DNA of 64,000 nucleotides, taken from assembly GCA_009797885.1 (NCBI GenBank), contig WNKP01000003.1, positions 186,001 through 250,000 of the forward strand, given 5' to 3'. The DNA is from Flavobacteriaceae bacterium GF1. GTDB taxonomy: Bacteria; Bacteroidota; Bacteroidia; Flavobacteriales; Flavobacteriaceae. Shown piece after piece: positions 41,623-50,039 of the stretch. The notes beneath the pieces were generated by a model. That model had not been told where the DNA came from, did not search any database, and saw only the letters and a list, made by a program, of their open reading frames with translations. The position numbers and the translations under genes are program-made. How positions within the stretch are numbered: the first letter of the stretch is position 1; every line of letters starts with the position of its first letter.

Positions 41623-43433
41623 TGGCAAGGGTAATACTGGGGTTCTCTGCTTTTTTTCATGACAGCGCAGCGGCTTTGTTGGTCGATGGAAAAATTGTGG
41701 CCGCTGTTCAAGAAGAGCGTTTCACACGAGTAAAAGGAGATGCTTCCTTTCCCGAAAATGCCATAAAATATGTACTTCAAGAAGCGAATATTTTACCCGG
41801 GGAGTTGAATGCCATTGCCTTTTATGAAAAACCCTTATTGAAATTTGAACGGTTGTTGGAGACCTATCATGCCTTTCCGCCGAAAGGTCTAAGGAGTTTT
41901 TTAAGGGCCATGCCCTTATGGTTAAAGGATAAGCTGTTTGTTCGAAAAAAAATCAAGGAGTATTTCAAAGAAATGGGGTTTCAAAACATTCCCGTCCATT
42001 TTCCGGAACATCATCTTTCGCACGCTGCCAGTGCCTTTTACCCCAGCCCCTTCGAAAAAGCGACCATAATGACCGTAGATGGTGTAGGGGAGTGGAATAC
42101 AATGACCATTGGTCTGGGGGAAGGGAATGGCATTAAAATATTGCGGGAACAACACTTTCCACATTCTTTGGGATTACTATATTCAGCCTTTACTTATTTT
42201 TTGGGCTTTAGGGTCAATAGCGGGGAATACAAAATGATGGGACTCGCTGCTTATGGCAATCCTGAAGCAAATGAAACCATGGAATATGTTCAAAAGACAG
42301 TGGATCATGTTGTGGATATTCGGCCGGATGGTTCGGTACTGCTCAATATGGACTATTTTGATTTTGCAGTTAATCTGACCATGACAAACGATAAAAAATG
42401 GGAAGGCCTTTTTAATCTTCCTCGCCGGAAGGCTGAGGAGGCACTTACGCAAAAACATGCAAATCTGGCTTTGGCTGCGCAACAGGTATTGGAGGATTGT
42501 GTGTGTAAATTGGCCAATACGGCCATTGGTTTGACGGGCTGCCCTAATTTGGTCATGGCTGGGGGGGTTGCACTGAATTCTGTGAACAACGGGAAACTGC
42601 TGCAAAACGCTACTATTGAAAACTTGTGGATTCAACCCGCGGCAGGAGATGCCGGAGGTGCCCTTGGAGCTGCCTTGGCCGTTTGGCACATTGCTATGGA
42701 TAAGGAACGAAAGATTTTATATCCGGATATGATGGGTGGTGCATATCTTGGTCCATTGTACTCGGAACAACATATCTTACATATTGCCAGGAAGAACATT
42801 GACTTACATCCACAACAAATTGACAACGAAGATGAGCTCTTGGCGTTGACTGCTGAGGCTATTTCTGCGGGTAAAATTGTAGGCTGGTTTCAAGGAAGAA
42901 TGGAATTTGGTCCAAGGGCATTGGGAAATCGAAGTATCTTGGCCAATCCACGAAATCCTGAAATGCAGGAAAAAATCAATAGAAAGATCAAGTTTCGAGA
43001 GAGTTTTAGGCCTTTTGCCCCTAGTGTTCTGGAAGAGAATGCCCAGGAGTACTTCGAGCTTAGTGAAAGTTCACCATATATGCTTTTTGTCCAAAAAGTG
43101 AAATCACACCGATTGACATCAATTGAAAAAATAGGGACTGGCTTAAAAGAACGGCTTTCCCAGATACGCTCGGATATTCCATCGGTCACCCATGTTGATT
43201 TTTCAGCAAGAATACAAACGGTAAATAAGAACTCCAACCCCAAGTACTGGAAGCTGTTGAAAGCCTTTAAGGATAAAACGGGATATGGATTATTGATCAA
43301 TACCAGTTTCAATGTAAAGGATGAACCTATTGTATGCAGCCCAACGGATGCCATACAATGCTTTAGACAAACAGATATGGATATACTGGTATTAGGGAAT
43401 GTGGTTTTTAGAAAAAGCCAACAAGGGTTTTGA
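41622..43433 (+). CDS. O-carbamoyltransferase (NodU/CmcH/SxtI type)
   Basis: 603 residues. The N-terminal ASKHA-like half shows GFSAFFHDSAAALL (about 7-20), VAAVQEERFTRVKGD, the conserved His-rich EHHLSHAASAFYPS (about 129-142) and TVDGVGEWNT. The C-terminal Sua5/YrdC-like half includes QGRMEFGPRALGNRSILANPR (about 425-445) and NTSFNVKDEPIVCSP. The family makes carbamoyl-adenylate from carbamoyl phosphate and ATP and places the carbamoyl group on a hydroxyl of a sugar or natural product. The acceptor is unknown; with the SGNH and membrane partners a cell-surface or exported glycan is plausible. It converges on TauE with a 26-nt tail overlap. Confidence 0.94.
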   Translation: MARVILGFSAFFHDSAAALLVDGKIVAAVQEERFTRVKGDASFPENAIKYVLQEANILPGELNAIAFYEKPLLKFERLLETYHAFPPKGLRSFLRAMPLWLKDKLFVRKKIKEYFKEMGFQNIPVHFPEHHLSHAASAFYPSPFEKATIMTVDGVGEWNTMTIGLGEGNGIKILREQHFPHSLGLLYSAFTYFLGFRVNSGEYKMMGLAAYGNPEANETMEYVQKTVDHVVDIRPDGSVLLNMDYFDFAVNLTMTNDKKWEGLFNLPRRKAEEALTQKHANLALAAQQVLEDCVCKLANTAIGLTGCPNLVMAGGVALNSVNNGKLLQNATIENLWIQPAAGDAGGALGAALAVWHIAMDKERKILYPDMMGGAYLGPLYSEQHILHIARKNIDLHPQQIDNEDELLALTAEAISAGKIVGWFQGRMEFGPRALGNRSILANPRNPEMQEKINRKIKFRESFRPFAPSVLEENAQEYFELSESSPYMLFVQKVKSHRLTSIEKIGTGLKERLSQIRSDIPSVTHVDFSARIQTVNKNSNPKYWKLLKAFKDKTGYGLLINTSFNVKDEPIVCSPTDAIQCFRQTDMDILVLGNVVFRKSQQGF

Positions 43434-44241
43434 TCAATAGTATGACCATAACCAGACCAAAAATCAATCGCAGCCATTTTGAAGACATGCGCTGTCCCAG
43501 TTTAACACCCCAAGGGGCGGAAATAAATATGCCCAAAAGAATAGGGCCCACTAGGCCTAGGGAAATATATCCAAATTGCATGGGGAGTCGCTTGGGTACG
43601 ATTTGTTCCGAAGTAATATTGAGGTAGCTTAAACTCACGGACAAAGCCAGTAGCATGACTACCCCAATTGAAATGGAAACGGTTTTTTTAAAGGGTATTC
43701 CAAAAATGTCGATTAATGCTGGAATCAAAACAATGCCACCTCCAAAACCTGAAAGTGCAGAGATTGTCCCGGTAAAACCCCCAAGGATGGGGTAGGACCA
43801 TTTACTATCCTGTATTTTCTGTTGGAGGATTGTAGTTTCGGTTTTTGGCCTAAAAAAAAGAAATTGAACACAGACCGTTAGCACCAAGATAAGAAAGAGG
43901 ATATCAAAATAGGTTTTTGCATACCAGCTGGAGGTCTTGATCCATTCCGAAACAAAAAATGCCGTTACGGCAGCAGGAATCCCCACATAAAGAATCCTTT
44001 TTGGATATAGGTTCCGTATCCTATAATGTTTCAATACAACGGCAAAGCCGTTGAAAACCGTGATGAACAGGGAATGGGCAATAATGTATTTTACCAATTC
44101 CTGTCCCTCAAAACCAAAGGGAACAAGAACCAAATCCAAGGCCGGAATTAAAATGATGTTTCCACCCGTCCCCATGAGTCCTGAGTAAAAACCATTAAGT
44201 AGGCCCACTGCGCACAATAGGATAATTAGGGTAAGGGTCAT
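43408..44241 (-). CDS. TauE/SafE-family membrane transporter
   Basis: About 277 residues from the ATG complementary to 44239-44241 (a frame from 44283 adds 14 residues). Eight or so transmembrane helices are visible, with the two family repeats: NGFYSGLMGTGGNIILIPAL near the start and GGFTGTISALSGFGGGIVLIPAL in the middle. TauE/SafE proteins export sulfite, sulfoacetate or similar organic anions. Its place at the end of a sugar-degradation operon and near sulfatases suggests anion export during growth on a sulfated substrate, but that is inference. Confidence 0.88.
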   Translation of the reverse strand: MTLTLIILLCAVGLLNGFYSGLMGTGGNIILIPALDLVLVPFGFEGQELVKYIIAHSLFITVFNGFAVVLKHYRIRNLYPKRILYVGIPAAVTAFFVSEWIKTSSWYAKTYFDILFLILVLTVCVQFLFFRPKTETTILQQKIQDSKWSYPILGGFTGTISALSGFGGGIVLIPALIDIFGIPFKKTVSISIGVVMLLALSVSLSYLNITSEQIVPKRLPMQFGYISLGLVGPILLGIFISAPWGVKLGQRMSSKWLRLIFGLVMVILLIKTLVGFF

Positions 44242-44339
44242 GCTTCTCTGCGTTAGCTTAAAGATATTCCAAAAGTGCCGCAAATCCCATAGCTATGGGC
44301 ATTAAGTTGACCAAGGTCCAAAAACAGGGAATGGTCCGT

Positions 44340-45254
44340 TTACAATTGATAGGCATTCAGTTGATTCCAGAAAGAAGTATCAAACAATTGGGCACTTCCC
44401 AATACTGCGGCTTCCTCGCCAATTTCCGAAACCTTAATGTCCACTTCCATACCGAGCTGTTCAATTAGTTTTGAACATTTGGGGAGAAAAAAGTCGCCCG
44501 CTTTGGAGATGTTTCCCCCCATAACAATAACCTGAGGTCGAAATTTGGTGATATAGGGTTTTAAAAAATCGATTAGGTTTTGTGAAAACTCCGTAAAGAT
44601 CAACTCCATGGCATCGCCATTTTTCTGAACTATCTCCTTTACGCCATTTACTTTTTCATTGGTCAGTTCCTCGTACCTGTTTACAAACCATCGCGTGGAA
44701 AAATACGCATCCCCAATACCGGACCTAAAAGACTTGTCCCAAAGACATCCATCTTTGGGAATGGTATCCCCTTTTAAACAGGGAACGCCCTTTTTTAAAA
44801 AACTTGCCCCCAAACCAGTTCCAAATGTCAATATCAATGAGCGATTAAATGAGTCAATTCCTGCAAGCGTGGCCAAACCTGCCCCAAATGCAGCAGCGTC
44901 ATTTAGAAAACGGAACCCACATTTTTTGGTGGTGATATAAAAAGGCAATTCGTTGGTTATGGATACCCCATAGAGGTTTTGGAATTTTTCGTTGTTCCCC
45001 GTGAATTTTGCGGTTCCCGTTTGGTAATCAAAGGGTCCCGGCATTGCAAATCCTATGGAAACCCCGTCAACCGGATTCTTGTGGGTGGCAATGGTTGCAT
45101 TCAAGGCCTCCGCCCATTTGCCAAGGATAATCTCCTTAGGGGCTTTACTGTCCACTTTTATGGTAATAAGGGATTCAGAAACAATTTTTTTGGATTCCAA
45201 ATCAACCAGGGCACAGGTAATGTGGCTTCCACCAATATCAGCTCCAATGATCAT
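44340..45254 (-). CDS. ROK-family sugar kinase
   Basis: 304 residues. ATP-binding phosphate-1 motif IGADIGGSHITCALV (about 2-16), the sugar-binding segment FLNDAAAFGAG (about 115-125) with the catalytic Asp, and the adenosine segment LTFGTGLGASFLKKG. The zinc-binding Cys cluster of many ROK kinases and the DNA-binding domain of NagC/Mlc are absent, so this is a kinase, probably for glucose, mannose or fructose. It would phosphorylate hexoses freed by the mannosidases and GH3 enzymes upstream in the operon. Confidence 0.9.
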   Translation of the reverse strand: MIIGADIGGSHITCALVDLESKKIVSESLITIKVDSKAPKEIILGKWAEALNATIATHKNPVDGVSIGFAMPGPFDYQTGTAKFTGNNEKFQNLYGVSITNELPFYITTKKCGFRFLNDAAAFGAGLATLAGIDSFNRSLILTFGTGLGASFLKKGVPCLKGDTIPKDGCLWDKSFRSGIGDAYFSTRWFVNRYEELTNEKVNGVKEIVQKNGDAMELIFTEFSQNLIDFLKPYITKFRPQVIVMGGNISKAGDFFLPKCSKLIEQLGMEVDIKVSEIGEEAAVLGSAQLFDTSFWNQLNAYQL

Positions 45255-45531
45255 AGCTTTTCCTTTAAGGTTGCGGTGTTAAGAATGAAAAAATGGCGGG
45301 CGAATAAAGATACCACCTTCCGTTAAATTATCCCTTTTGTATGCCCTTTGATTCCATTTTTCCATAGTTCCATAACATCATAAAATTGTTCTTTTTGGAC
45401 TTTCCCTTCCCTGTCGCCGGTTTGCCACCACATCCTTTTTTGACCGTTTCAATTGTTGCCATGGGCCAACATAAGGAGGAATGAAGCACTACTCTTTTCC
45501 GGCAAATGAGAAGGCGTAACTTTACCGATAC

Positions 45532-46200
45532 CTAGTTTCGTATCTTGGCAATGGTTTCAAGTGTGGTCCGTACCAGGTTTTCCAAACCTTTAAAGTCCTC
45601 TTTTTCCAATAGGGTGTTGGAAATCAGTTTAGACCCCATGCCCACACAGGTTACCCCAGCATCAAACCAGGCCTTTAAATTGTGTTCTTCCGTACTTACG
45701 CCGCCAGTGGGCATAACGCTTGTCCAGGGTTGTGGGCCTTTAATTGCCTTTACAAAACCGGGACCGTAGGTGGAGCCCGGAAAAAGCTTAACGATTTCAC
45801 ACCCCAGTTCTTCAGCTTTGTTGATTTCGGTCAATGACCCGCATCCGGGAGACCACAATACCTTTCTTCTATTGCAAACACGGGCAATGTCTTCCCTAAA
45901 TGATGGGGTCACCACAAAATTGGCCCCCATTTGTATAAATAGGGATGTTGCAGCAGCATCGGTAATGGATCCCACACCCATAATCATTCCGGGCAGGTGG
46001 GCCATGGCATACTTGTTCAGTCCCGAAAATACCTCAAAGGAAAAGTCACCGCGTGCGGTGAATTCCATTAGTCTAGCCCCCCCATCATAACAGGCCTTGA
46101 CTACTTTCTTTCCGAGCTCAAGGTCTGGGTGGTAAAATAGGGGCACCATTCCAGTTGCTTGCATGGTGTTTATGACCTGTAATCTTGAATAGTTTGCCAT
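45532..46200 (-). CDS. eda: KDPG/KHG aldolase
   Basis: 222 residues, a single class I aldolase barrel. The Schiff-base Lys138 is in CEIVKLFPG, catalytic Glu46 in RLMEFTARG, and phosphate-binding loops are MPTGGV and GSKLIS. It splits 2-keto-3-deoxy-6-phosphogluconate into pyruvate and glyceraldehyde-3-phosphate. It lies 48 bp downstream of the KDG kinase, completing the lower uronate/Entner-Doudoroff branch in this operon. Confidence 0.93.
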   Translation of the reverse strand: MANYSRLQVINTMQATGMVPLFYHPDLELGKKVVKACYDGGARLMEFTARGDFSFEVFSGLNKYAMAHLPGMIMGVGSITDAAATSLFIQMGANFVVTPSFREDIARVCNRRKVLWSPGCGSLTEINKAEELGCEIVKLFPGSTYGPGFVKAIKGPQPWTSVMPTGGVSTEEHNLKAWFDAGVTCVGMGSKLISNTLLEKEDFKGLENLVRTTLETIAKIRN

Positions 46201-46248
46201 TTGTATGTTTTTTGGATAGCTTATTGTTTTTAGTTGTAGGTAAGGGAT

Positions 46249-47289
46249 TTATCGGACTACCCTGCCCGAGGCATCCCCTCCCAGCAGTTTTTCCACTTCG
46301 TCCACGCTAACGAGATTGGCATCCCCCTTTATGGTATGTTTAAGGCAAGATGCCGCTACGGCAAACTCCAATGCTTTTTGGTCGTTCCCAGGATATTGTA
46401 GCAGCCCATAGATCAGTCCGCCCATAAAGGAATCGCCCCCGCCAACACGATCAACGATATGGGTAATTTGGTATTGGGGCGATTGGTACAGTTGTCCATC
46501 GGCATAAAGAACACCCGCCCAAGTATTGCGTGATGCCGAAATGGATCCCCTTAAGGTAGTAATCACTTTTTTGGCCTTTGGAAACTTTTTCGTTAGCTGC
46601 TGGCAGACCGATAAAAAGGCTTCTGCCTTTACCTGCTCTCCCTGGGTAGTGATATCCAATCCTTCCGGTTTGATACCGAAATGTTTTTCAGCATCTTCCT
46701 CGTTTCCCAAGATGATATCGCAATACGAGGTCAACTCGGTCATTATGGCTTCGCGATCCCCTCCATACTTCCATAATTTGGCCCGATAGTTCAGATCCGT
46801 TGAAATCGTTATCCCTTTTTTACTGGCCACTTTTACCGCTTCCAAACAGGCGTCTGCAGCACCCTGTGAAATGGCTGGGGTAATGCCCGTCCAATGAAAC
46901 CACCCAGCCCCGTTAAAAACACGGTCCCAATCGATCATGCCCGGTCGTATTTCCGCCATGGCGGAGTGCGCCCTATCGTACACCACTTTACTGCCCCGTG
47001 AAACGGCTCCGGTTTCCAGAAAATAGATCCCAAGGCGGTCGCCGCCAAAGATGATATTGTCGATGCCAACCCCTCTTTTGCGCATTTCCATTAGGGCACA
47101 TTGACCAATATCGTTATTGGGCAAACGGGTCACAAAATCCACGGGGACACCATAATTGGCCAGGGAAACGGCCACATTGGATTCCCCACCGCCATAAACG
47201 ACATCAAAACTTGTGGTTTGGGAAAACCGCATAAATCCGGGAGGTGCCAATCGTAACATGATTTCCCCGAAGGTCACTACTTTTTTCAT
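46249..47289 (-). CDS. kdgK: 2-keto-3-deoxygluconate kinase (PfkB family)
   Basis: 346 residues from the ATG complementary to 47287-47289 (MKKVVTFGEIMLRL); a frame from 47313 adds eight residues. PfkB motifs: GGGESNVAVSLANYG (sugar site, about 34-48), DLNYRAKLWKYGG and the terminal DRVGGGDSFMGGLIYG with the catalytic base Asp. The LNYR-KLW variant is typical of KDG kinases. It makes KDPG for the aldolase encoded next. Confidence 0.92.
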   Translation of the reverse strand: MKKVVTFGEIMLRLAPPGFMRFSQTTSFDVVYGGGESNVAVSLANYGVPVDFVTRLPNNDIGQCALMEMRKRGVGIDNIIFGGDRLGIYFLETGAVSRGSKVVYDRAHSAMAEIRPGMIDWDRVFNGAGWFHWTGITPAISQGAADACLEAVKVASKKGITISTDLNYRAKLWKYGGDREAIMTELTSYCDIILGNEEDAEKHFGIKPEGLDITTQGEQVKAEAFLSVCQQLTKKFPKAKKVITTLRGSISASRNTWAGVLYADGQLYQSPQYQITHIVDRVGGGDSFMGGLIYGLLQYPGNDQKALEFAVAASCLKHTIKGDANLVSVDEVEKLLGGDASGRVVR

Positions 47290-47359
47290 TCTTATGTGTT
47301 CTTTATTTTGCATCCCAAATAGGGAGCTTGTTTTGTGTTCTGAATTAAAAGAGGTTCGG

Positions 47360-50029
47360 TCAACGTTTCAACCCCCAATTTTTATTGGGTTCCGGTCCCA
47401 TTTCCAGTATCAATTTACCTCCTTCAGTAATCGCATCGTGATGCAATTGACTTGAATGGTAAGGTTCCCCGTTTAAGGTTGCCGATTGAATGTATGCATT
47501 CCCTTTTGAGTTGTTGTTTGCGATAATGGTAAACACTTTACCCTGACCTACATTAATTTGAACCGTATCAAATATGGGACTACAGATTTCATAGGTAGGA
47601 GTGCCCGGTAGAGCAGGATAAAATCCCATGGCCCCAAAGACATACCATGAGGACACTTGTCCACAATCGTCGTTACCAGGCAGCCCACCAACATCATTGA
47701 AGAAATACTTGGCCAACATATCACGCACTACTTTTTGGGTTTTCCACGGGGCACCGACATTATTGTACATATAGGGGGCATGCATGGAGAACTCATCCCC
47801 CACATAGTACATATCCTTATCGAAAAAATCGTCCAGATAGGCTATCAGTTTATCATTGCCACCCATAAAATCGGACAAACCTGGAATATCATGAGGAACC
47901 AGCAAGGTGTGGTTCCTGTAATATACTTCCGTATCATGGTCTGTTCCCTGTGCCCAAACACTTATGCTCTTATCAAAGGGGGGCAACCACTCCCCATTTA
48001 ATTTTTTACCACGTACCAAGCCCGTTTCCTTATCCAAAACATTGATGTATCGCTTGGAACGTTCCATAAAGTCGTCATAATGTGCATCCTTGCCCAAAGC
48101 TTTGGCCATTTGGGCAATACAGAAATCATCGTACGAAAACTCCAGGGTTCTTGCTACAGGCTCGCCATAAAATCCAAAAATATCGGTGGGGACATACCCA
48201 ATTTCATTAAAATACTCAATACCCACCCGACCTGAAAATCCCCGATTTCCCTTTTCGGTGGCATTTTTTAACATGGCCTCAAAAGCCAATTCCGTATCAA
48301 AACCCCGAATCCCTTTAACGTAGGCATCGGCAATAACCGCATCGCCATGGGTGCCCATCATAATACTTCGGTACCAGGGGTTGGGCCATTTGGGAATCCA
48401 GCCTCCTTCTTTATAGGCATTCAACATGCCGTTGATGACGTCCGTGGTTTCCTGTGGTTTTATGATGACCCACAAAGGGTGTAAGGACCGGAACGTATCC
48501 CAAAGGGATAGATCGGTATACATTTGCCCTCCTTCATGAACCTGATAATCAAATGGGCTGAAATACCTGCCATCCTCATTTAAATTTCGCGGATTTACAA
48601 AACATTTCGTCAAAGCCGTGTAGAAGATGGATTTGTCTTCTTCACTGCCTTCTACCTGTATCCTATTGAGCTCTTCTTCCCAGATATCGGTACCCTCGGC
48701 TATGGCCCTGTCAAAATCGAAATGGGGATATTCCTTTTCCATATTGGCCCTGGCCTGTGCCAAATCAATCAACGAAGTGCCCACCTTCATCCTTACTTTT
48801 TCTCGATCTGTGGTGGCAAAAGTCACATAGACCCCATTTGCGTCCGCTCCCTTTAGGGCCATTTGAGGCCCGAGTTCAGGGTCCATTGGAACAGGTTCTG
48901 CACATCTTAGGTGCATCTCCGTTGTACTTGAACCGTCATAATATTCAATACGTATTTGGTATTCCTGGTCTTTGGTGAGGTATATCCTGTGTACGTTCGT
49001 ACCCGTTGCCCTGTACATCCATTTGTCAATGACCATTTCATCATTCATATACATTCGGGTACCATCCTTGGTGGTCAATTCAAAGGTATGCTCCCCCGTA
49101 TGTCTGGGAATAAGTGTACCAGTATAGACCACGGAAAAGAAATCGTCCTTTACACCTTCTGCCGGAGCTTTTAACCAATTGTAGTTCAATTTGGGGTAGC
49201 TCACGAATACGTCAGGTTCCCCCTCCAACTTATCATTATTGTAATAGGCCGCTTTAAATCCATCTGGAACCAAATTTTCATCCACTACGCTGGGCAATAG
49301 ATTTACATTATAGGCTTCGAATTTTTTATCGAATTTGGCGACGAAGTGGTTTTTGAAATGACCAGCAATAACGGTATATCCTTCAATTTCATTGCGTTCT
49401 GGAATCACTTTGTAATGGCCGGGAACATACACCCCATCAAATACCACGGATGACGATTTGGATTCTGGAAAGGTAAACTGAAAAAATGCTGTTTTGGATG
49501 CTGCGGTCAGTTCCGCTTTGATATCATAATCGTCCAAATTTACTTTGTAATAGTGCGGTTTGGCTACTTCACTGTCATGATCGAATTTTGACGCCCGGGC
49601 CTCGGCATCAATGATCACTTCACCTGTCATAGGCATTATGGACATGGGGCCCCAATCACCTACGACGGCTCCATTGGGATAACGGGTACCTCGAAAACCC
49701 TGGATTTTTTCCTGGTCATACCAATAGGGAACGGGTACGGTTATCACTCGTTCTGTCCAAGTTGCCGTTTGTGGTGTCCAATGTGTTAAAGCGGAAGGGT
49801 TTCCGACAATTGGGGAAACATAGCCCATAGGTTCTTCTACCTCGGTTACGGTAATATCGGCAATACTGGCAGCCGTACCAACACGGGTATCCACATAACC
49901 CAAGTACTCTTTTTGTGATAATAGCCCTTTAGGCTCTTTGGTATTGCGACATCCAATCATTATGATCAACATTGCAATAATTCCTATTTTTTTGTTTAGC
50001 AAAGAATTTATAGTGTTCTTCATTACCAT
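47360..50029 (-). CDS. GH92 alpha-mannosidase-like enzyme with inserted PA14 domain
   Basis: 889 residues; lipobox at Cys27 (IMIGC), so a lipoprotein. The GH92 N-terminal sandwich (about 40-260) is interrupted before the (alpha/alpha)6 part by a PA14 domain at about 268-385 (YNNDKLEGEPDVF, TGTLIPRHTGEHTFELTTKDGTRMY). The catalytic part has SLWDTFRSLHPLW, the candidate acid Glu701 ten residues before VPHD, and GNDDCGQVSSWYVFGAMGFYP (base Asp near 786). GH92 enzymes are calcium-dependent exo-alpha-mannosidases. The motif around the acid (EVYYRNH) differs from the common EGNxWQY, so linkage or leaving-group preference may differ. It lies in one operon with GH38 and KDG enzymes. Confidence 0.88.
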   Translation of the reverse strand: MVMKNTINSLLNKKIGIIAMLIIMIGCRNTKEPKGLLSQKEYLGYVDTRVGTAASIADITVTEVEEPMGYVSPIVGNPSALTHWTPQTATWTERVITVPVPYWYDQEKIQGFRGTRYPNGAVVGDWGPMSIMPMTGEVIIDAEARASKFDHDSEVAKPHYYKVNLDDYDIKAELTAASKTAFFQFTFPESKSSSVVFDGVYVPGHYKVIPERNEIEGYTVIAGHFKNHFVAKFDKKFEAYNVNLLPSVVDENLVPDGFKAAYYNNDKLEGEPDVFVSYPKLNYNWLKAPAEGVKDDFFSVVYTGTLIPRHTGEHTFELTTKDGTRMYMNDEMVIDKWMYRATGTNVHRIYLTKDQEYQIRIEYYDGSSTTEMHLRCAEPVPMDPELGPQMALKGADANGVYVTFATTDREKVRMKVGTSLIDLAQARANMEKEYPHFDFDRAIAEGTDIWEEELNRIQVEGSEEDKSIFYTALTKCFVNPRNLNEDGRYFSPFDYQVHEGGQMYTDLSLWDTFRSLHPLWVIIKPQETTDVINGMLNAYKEGGWIPKWPNPWYRSIMMGTHGDAVIADAYVKGIRGFDTELAFEAMLKNATEKGNRGFSGRVGIEYFNEIGYVPTDIFGFYGEPVARTLEFSYDDFCIAQMAKALGKDAHYDDFMERSKRYINVLDKETGLVRGKKLNGEWLPPFDKSISVWAQGTDHDTEVYYRNHTLLVPHDIPGLSDFMGGNDKLIAYLDDFFDKDMYYVGDEFSMHAPYMYNNVGAPWKTQKVVRDMLAKYFFNDVGGLPGNDDCGQVSSWYVFGAMGFYPALPGTPTYEICSPIFDTVQINVGQGKVFTIIANNNSKGNAYIQSATLNGEPYHSSQLHHDAITEGGKLILEMGPEPNKNWGLKR

Positions 50030-50039
50030 TACTTTTAAT

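Noticed and set aside
45331-45462. 43-residue minus-strand frame between ROK kinase and KDPG aldolase, and a 12-codon plus-strand frame behind a good AAGGAGG
   Set aside because: No family resemblance; the plus-strand frame is too short and the AAGGAGG lies too close to its ATG. The gap of about 277 bp is treated as non-coding.
47360-50029. Loss of the GH92 catalytic acid (Gln in WAQGTD), as in mannose-phosphate-uncapping GH92 enzymes
   Set aside because: Aligning on the VPHD motif places Glu701, not that Gln, at the acid position.
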